DNA from: Oryzomonas japonica
Lineage (GTDB): Bacteria > Desulfobacterota > Desulfuromonadia > Geobacterales > Pseudopelobacteraceae
Length of the DNA: 64,000 nucleotides
Reading direction: 5' to 3'
Assembly (NCBI RefSeq): GCF_008802365.1
Contig: NZ_VZQZ01000001.1
Span: forward strand, 620,001-684,000
Shown: piece after piece, positions 60,316 through 64,000 of the stretch
Position numbering within the stretch: position 1 is the first letter of the stretch
Layout of the letters: each line of letters begins with the position of its first letter
Notes under the pieces: model-generated
Told to the model about the DNA's origin: nothing
What the model saw: the letters and a program-made list of their open reading frames with translations, nothing else
The model's database searches: none
Program-made: the position numbers and the translations under genes

Positions 60316-60335
60316 ATGTGACTATTTACTCACAT
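60316..60335. promoter_or_regulatory. TetR operator before the efflux operon
   Basis: ATGTGA-CTATTTAC-TCACAT is a perfect 6+8+6 inverted repeat, in the gap between tetR and tolC. The same half-sites with the same spacing recur before tetR at 60950-60969. Confidence 0.88.
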
Positions 60336-60349
60336 AAAGGGCAAAAAAA

Positions 60350-60940
60350 TCACCGCGCCAGATGCAAAAAATTACCCCAGAGCTTCTGCGCCTCACCCCT
60401 GATGTCAAATGATGTGCCGTTGATAGTCCAACGCAGCGCAGTGAACTGGATCATGCCGAGAAACGTCAGGGCCGTTTCCCTTGGGGAAAGTCCCTGCTTC
60501 AATTCGCCTTCATCAATCCCCGCGGCAATGACCCCCGAAAGGGTCTCAACATAGTTCCCGATACGCATCGCGAGCTTCTTTGCCAAGTCAGGGTTGCCAA
60601 GATGGGTGTCCTCGGAGAACATAAAGCGCGGTATCCCCGGATACGTGGCTACAATAGAAATGTGGGAGAAAAAAATGATCTCGAGCTTTTCCAGCGGCTT
60701 CTTGCTCCCGGCAGCAATTGTGGCAGCCTTCCCCATGACTGATGTCCCGATAAAATCCGCCAAGGCGAAAAAAATTTCGTCCTTGCCGCCAAAATGGCGG
60801 TAAATATTTGCCTCACTCATCCCGGCCGAGTCAGCGATGGCGGCAATGGTCAGCGCCCGCACCCCTCCCTTGCCGATAACCTCTAGGGTGGCCCGAACGA
60901 TTTCCTCCTTGCGAATACGCGTGCTCTTTTTTTCTAACAT
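60350..60940 (-). CDS. TetR family transcriptional regulator of the efflux operon
   Basis: The 196-residue protein has the TetR HTH (LTIAAIADSAGMSEANIYRHF, residues about 38-58) and a typical ligand-binding C-terminal domain. GAGGAA before the ATG at 60940 supports the start. It lies directly upstream of the tolC-adaptor-permease-ATPase genes on the same strand. Matching operators before its own gene and before tolC show that it represses itself and the exporter until a ligand binds. Confidence 0.93.
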   Translation of the reverse strand: MLEKKSTRIRKEEIVRATLEVIGKGGVRALTIAAIADSAGMSEANIYRHFGGKDEIFFALADFIGTSVMGKAATIAAGSKKPLEKLEIIFFSHISIVATYPGIPRFMFSEDTHLGNPDLAKKLAMRIGNYVETLSGVIAAGIDEGELKQGLSPRETALTFLGMIQFTALRWTINGTSFDIRGEAQKLWGNFLHLAR

Positions 60941-60949
60941 TGGTTCCTC

Positions 60950-60969
60950 ATGTGAGCATATATTCACAT
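60950..60969. promoter_or_regulatory. TetR operator before tetR
   Basis: ATGTGA-GCATATAT-TCACAT, identical half-sites and spacing to 60316-60335, placed ten bases before the tetR start codon, overlapping its promoter region. Confidence 0.88.
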
Positions 60970-61150
60970 ATTAAGTACAAGTCAGCGCATGGTCAAGACA
61001 ATTCTTCTGATCTGTAGCCATGGTTGGGACCACTACCCCGTCTTTCCAAGGGCAAAAACAACCGGCACCTTTGTTTGGGCGATAATTCCGATTGCGGGTA
61101 AGTTGATTGGGTTCATAAGGCTGCACCATCTCAGCAGTCCCCCCCTGCTA

Positions 61151-61930
61151 CTATTTGTCATTATTTCTCAGAAGCCGCCTCAGGCCAGCCTTAAGCTGGG
61201 TAAATATCATGGCTTCCCGATCTGATTGACTTCGCGGTCGATCAAGCTGTATCGGAATGTCGGCGATTAAGCGCCCTGGACGTTCGGATAAGACCAAAAC
61301 CCTGTCAGCCAGATAGACGGCTTCTTCCACATCATGGGTTATAAATACGATGGTCGGCTTGAGCCGTGCATGCACGGTCGCCAGCAGATCCTGCACTTCT
61401 TCGCGCGTTTGTGCATCCAGAGCGCCAAACGGCTCGTCCATTAGCAGAACCTCTGGTTCATTTACCAAAACTCTGGCAAGAGCAACCCGCTGTTTCATAC
61501 CACCGGAAAGTTCCCGCGGAAAGGAATTTTCAAAACCTTGAAGGCCAATAAGCCCAAGTGTTTCATCCATATTGGGAAGCTGTTGCGAATTCCGGCAACG
61601 GGGCCCAAAAAGAATATTTTGCCGCACCGTAAGCCAAGGGAACAGGGTGTCCTCCTGGAAGACTACTCCCCGTTCATGTGATGGGCCGGAAATCTGTTGT
61701 CCAGAACACAGCACCTTTCCCGAAGAGGGGCGGTCAAATCCGGCCAGGAGATTCAGGATCGTACTTTTTCCACATCCGCTCGGGCCGAGAATCACGACGA
61801 ATTCACCACGTGAAACCTGAATAGAGAATTTTTCGATAGCCTGCAGGCTGGCTGCACCGTCGTCGCGATTATTACTGCCTTGGAATGACTTGGTAACCGA
61901 TTGGAAATCTATGTAGGGATCTATTTTCAT
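61151..61930 (-). CDS. ABC transporter ATP-binding protein (SsuB/TauB/NrtD type)
   Basis: The 259-residue ATPase has Walker A GPSGCGKST, signature LSGGMKQRVALARVL, Walker B LLMDEPFGALDAQT and FITHDVEEAVYLADRV, the exact wording of nitrate/sulfonate/taurine importers. It lies three bases after the permease gene. The substrate is not determined. Confidence 0.95.
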   Translation of the reverse strand: MKIDPYIDFQSVTKSFQGSNNRDDGAASLQAIEKFSIQVSRGEFVVILGPSGCGKSTILNLLAGFDRPSSGKVLCSGQQISGPSHERGVVFQEDTLFPWLTVRQNILFGPRCRNSQQLPNMDETLGLIGLQGFENSFPRELSGGMKQRVALARVLVNEPEVLLMDEPFGALDAQTREEVQDLLATVHARLKPTIVFITHDVEEAVYLADRVLVLSERPGRLIADIPIQLDRPRSQSDREAMIFTQLKAGLRRLLRNNDK

Positions 61931-61933
61931 TCG

Positions 61934-62743
61934 TTATGCCATTCGCTTATTATTGACGGGCCAAGCTGTGGCGGGGACAAAACGCAGCATCGCAAGCAAC
62001 AGTAAATCGCATATCCTGCCCAGCACCGCAATACAGATAATTCCCACAATGATCAGCCGGACATCTCCCAGCAACCGGGCATCCATGATCATCGCCCCCA
62101 AGCCCTCGTTGACGCCGGTCAATTCACCCAACACCACATACGCCCAAGAGATCCCCATTGCGAGACGCAGTCCAGCTTCAATGGAAGGCATGGCGCCTGG
62201 CACGATGACACGAAAAAGAACGTAGCTACGGCTTGCGCCAAGCATGCGAGCGGCTTGAACCCAACGAAGCGGAATAGTGCGGGCGCCATGAAAGGAACTG
62301 ACGTAGACGGGGAAAAAAGCGGCGATAACGATGAGAAAGATAGTAGTGACGGTACCGATTCCGAACCAAACTATCGCAAGTGGGAGCCAAGAGATACCGG
62401 GTACCGAGCGGATCAACTGTATAAAGGGGTCGATCAATGTGGCAACTTGATTTGAACGCCCAGAGATGATGCCGGCGGGAACGCCGATAAGTGCCGCCAA
62501 TGAAAAACCAATCCCTACGCGTACAATAGATGCTGCCGAGTGTTCCATAAACGTCCCGGAATATTGTCCTGCAGCACCAGAACCAAAAATGAAATCATAT
62601 AATGATTTCAGCACATCAAGAGGCGGGGGCAGCAGATAAGCCGGTAAAAACTGCGCCGCTGTTAGTATCTGCCATACCGCCAGGATCAACAGCGGAAGAA
62701 TTGCCATGCGGCAAGCAATATGGTCTGTGAGTCGCGTCCTCAT
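61934..62743 (-). CDS. ABC transporter permease (SsuC/TauC type)
   Basis: The 269-residue inner-membrane protein has about six helices and the EAA-type loop AARMLGASRSYVLFRVIVPGA. Family block LRLAMGISWAYVVLGELTG is present. It overlaps the binding-protein gene by four bases and pairs with the ATPase downstream. Confidence 0.94.
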   Translation of the reverse strand: MRTRLTDHIACRMAILPLLILAVWQILTAAQFLPAYLLPPPLDVLKSLYDFIFGSGAAGQYSGTFMEHSAASIVRVGIGFSLAALIGVPAGIISGRSNQVATLIDPFIQLIRSVPGISWLPLAIVWFGIGTVTTIFLIVIAAFFPVYVSSFHGARTIPLRWVQAARMLGASRSYVLFRVIVPGAMPSIEAGLRLAMGISWAYVVLGELTGVNEGLGAMIMDARLLGDVRLIIVGIICIAVLGRICDLLLLAMLRFVPATAWPVNNKRMA

Positions 62744-63693
62744 TTTGTGGCTTTAAGCGTTTTTTTTGCAGCGGCGACGAATCTGGTGTCGAAAAGACTC
62801 TCGATGTTTGGCATGCGTTCGATCATGCCAAGAGCTTTCATTCTTTCGGCAAGGCTCTTTGTGTGCCTGATATAGTTTTTGTCAATATCCCACGAAAGAT
62901 CGATGTTATTGGCTGCCGCCTTAAGAATTTTGGGGTCGAAACCGAATTGGGCCGCTTCCCGTATCCAGGCATCATTATTCTTTTTCAGGAACGCTGTTGC
63001 TTTCACGTGTGCTGTCACCACTTCCTGAATCCTTCCCGGATGTCTGCTGATTTCATCCCTAGTTGTCAGCATGGCGGAATTAATCGTACCGACTGAATCG
63101 CCAAAATAGGGATAAGAAAGAACCCGCCCCACTCCATTTAGTTGCGCTATTGTCGGGTAAGGTTCACCACTAAGGAAAGCATCGATTTGTTTGCGGGAGA
63201 GGGCTGTAAGCATGTCAAAAAAATCAACTCGAATGAGTTTGACATCCTTTGGAGTGAGCCCAGCTTTGGCAAGAACTTCCAACAAGAGAACCTGGTGCAT
63301 GGTCCCGGGGACATAGCCGATTTTCTTCCCCTTTAGATCCGACGCTTTGGTAATCCGGGACTCTTTACGCACAACGAGGGCCGAACACTTGCTGGCCATG
63401 GAAGCGACAATCACCACCGGTTCGCCCTTGGATGCCGAGATAATCGCCTGGACAATGGTGGTCCCGGTAACATCGAGGCTACCCGCAAGTAAAGCGTTCT
63501 TCATATCGCCTGGATTAGTGAAGGAGCGTACCTCAACAGGTTGCCCCTGAGCGAGGAACTGCTTATAGACGAACGGCTGGATGGTCTGTTGCGTTTTCCA
63601 GGTCCCGACTCGAACCGTTTCTGCCCAAGAAAAAGCCGTCCCGGCAAACAAACAGACGGCTGCCAGGAATGAGCTGGCTTTCAGAATTCTCAT
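62740..63693 (-). CDS. ABC transporter substrate-binding protein (SsuA/NrtA/CpmA type)
   Basis: From the ATG at 63693 (AGGA five bases upstream) the 317-residue protein has a signal peptide (MRILKASSFLAAVCLFAGTA, cleaved near SWA-ET) and the NMT1/SsuA fold with FTNPGDMKNALLAGSLDVTG and LKGKKIGYVPGTMHQVLL. It binds sulfonates, nitrate, thiamine precursors or similar; the ligand is open. An in-frame ATG at 63705 is less well supported. Confidence 0.93.
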   Translation of the reverse strand: MRILKASSFLAAVCLFAGTAFSWAETVRVGTWKTQQTIQPFVYKQFLAQGQPVEVRSFTNPGDMKNALLAGSLDVTGTTIVQAIISASKGEPVVIVASMASKCSALVVRKESRITKASDLKGKKIGYVPGTMHQVLLLEVLAKAGLTPKDVKLIRVDFFDMLTALSRKQIDAFLSGEPYPTIAQLNGVGRVLSYPYFGDSVGTINSAMLTTRDEISRHPGRIQEVVTAHVKATAFLKKNNDAWIREAAQFGFDPKILKAAANNIDLSWDIDKNYIRHTKSLAERMKALGMIERMPNIESLFDTRFVAAAKKTLKATK

Positions 63694-63810
63694 TATGGTC
63701 CTCATGAATATTCAATCATTTCATGCAACAACGGCTTGATAACGGTACCGTTACTTACTTTTTCACGTATCGAATGCCCTTTTCGAACAACAGCTGAGGC
63801 TGGCTGGTTT

Positions 63811-63999
63811 TCAGTCAGCCATGACTTCCTCCCACAACTTCTCACCATCAGGTCTTTCAAACATCCTCCGTGCCCGTTCCTTGACCCCACTATAATCGGG
63901 CTCCAATTCAAGGAGTAGATTTAAAGCATGGGTAACCGGGATGCTCGGGAGCATGGCGTCGTATTTCAGAACGCAACTCATGCAGTACCCCGCTAAGAT
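63811..63999 (-). CDS. C-terminal end of an unidentified protein (5' part outside window)
   Basis: A frame open to the right edge on the minus strand gives 62 residues ending in GEKLWEEVMAD before TGA. It has a GYCMSC (Cys-x-x-Cys) near the left of the fragment, then MLPSIPVTHALNLLLELEPD and a charged helix. The composition looks coding, and the gap to the binding-protein gene is about 118 bases, so it may belong to the same operon. Product unknown. Confidence 0.55.
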   Translation of the reverse strand: MLAGYCMSCVLKYDAMLPSIPVTHALNLLLELEPDYSGVKERARRMFERPDGEKLWEEVMAD

Positions 64000-64000
64000 G

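Overview
The window reads as chromosomal DNA of a Geobacter-type deltaproteobacterium (Desulfuromonadota, Geobacteraceae). The evidence is the GC-rich background, the gene order lysA-dapA-dapB-GGDEF-dapL (the diaminopimelate aminotransferase route to lysine), a dehydrogenase very close to the Geobacter glyoxylate/succinic semialdehyde reductases, and two GEMM-Ib riboswitches that match the cyclic AMP-GMP class known from Geobacter. All identifications are from reading the sequence and from memory of protein families; no search was run.

Layout. 1-4.8 kb: end of an AI-2E-type permease, a copper-exporting ATPase, a small unknown protein, a decayed flavodoxin gene, thiol peroxidase and a Nudix hydrolase. 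4.9-11.4 kb: the lysine operon, holding two copies of a dispersed repeat and a diguanylate cyclase. 11.4-15.8 kb: a nucleotidyltransferase/HEPN toxin-antitoxin pair whose HEPN gene is broken, followed at once by a 4-kb AT-rich island coding for an SMC-like ATPase and a receiver-like/kinase-like protein; this is the best candidate here for an undescribed conflict system. 16-25 kb: housekeeping genes, including three ribosome-assembly genes (rsgA, an RluA-family pseudouridine synthase, dbpA). rsgA and dbpA share an unusual 5' leader: promoter, short hairpin plus T-run, then the gene. 25-42 kb: RIO-like kinase, penicillin-binding protein, oxidoreductases, tRNA modification, an HxlR-controlled flavoprotein operon, cold-shock protein, an ADP-ribosylhydrolase-like protein and a hydrolase-OsmC fusion. 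41.7-51 kb: a riboswitch-controlled small exported protein, thioesterase, YchJ, an ABC transporter (binding protein, permease, ATPase), PilZ, SDR, FKBP, HDOD and lytic transglycosylase genes. 51.1-55.9 kb: an srkA-like kinase gene cut short by an accessory island with an XRE regulator and three metallophosphoesterases. 55.9-61 kb: a TetR-controlled tripartite efflux operon with two matching operators. 61-64 kb: a nitrate/sulfonate/taurine-type ABC transporter and the end of one more gene.

Regulation is the most legible layer. There are two cyclic-dinucleotide riboswitches (one with no obvious target), matched TetR operators, an HxlR palindrome, an XRE inverted repeat, twin attenuator-like leaders, and a family of hairpins that share the core GGCGGCC-AATC-GGCCGCC but have unrelated, perfectly paired arms. 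Cyclic-dinucleotide signalling recurs: a GGDEF protein, a PilZ protein, an HDOD protein and the two riboswitches. No rRNA, tRNA, CRISPR array or intact transposase was found.
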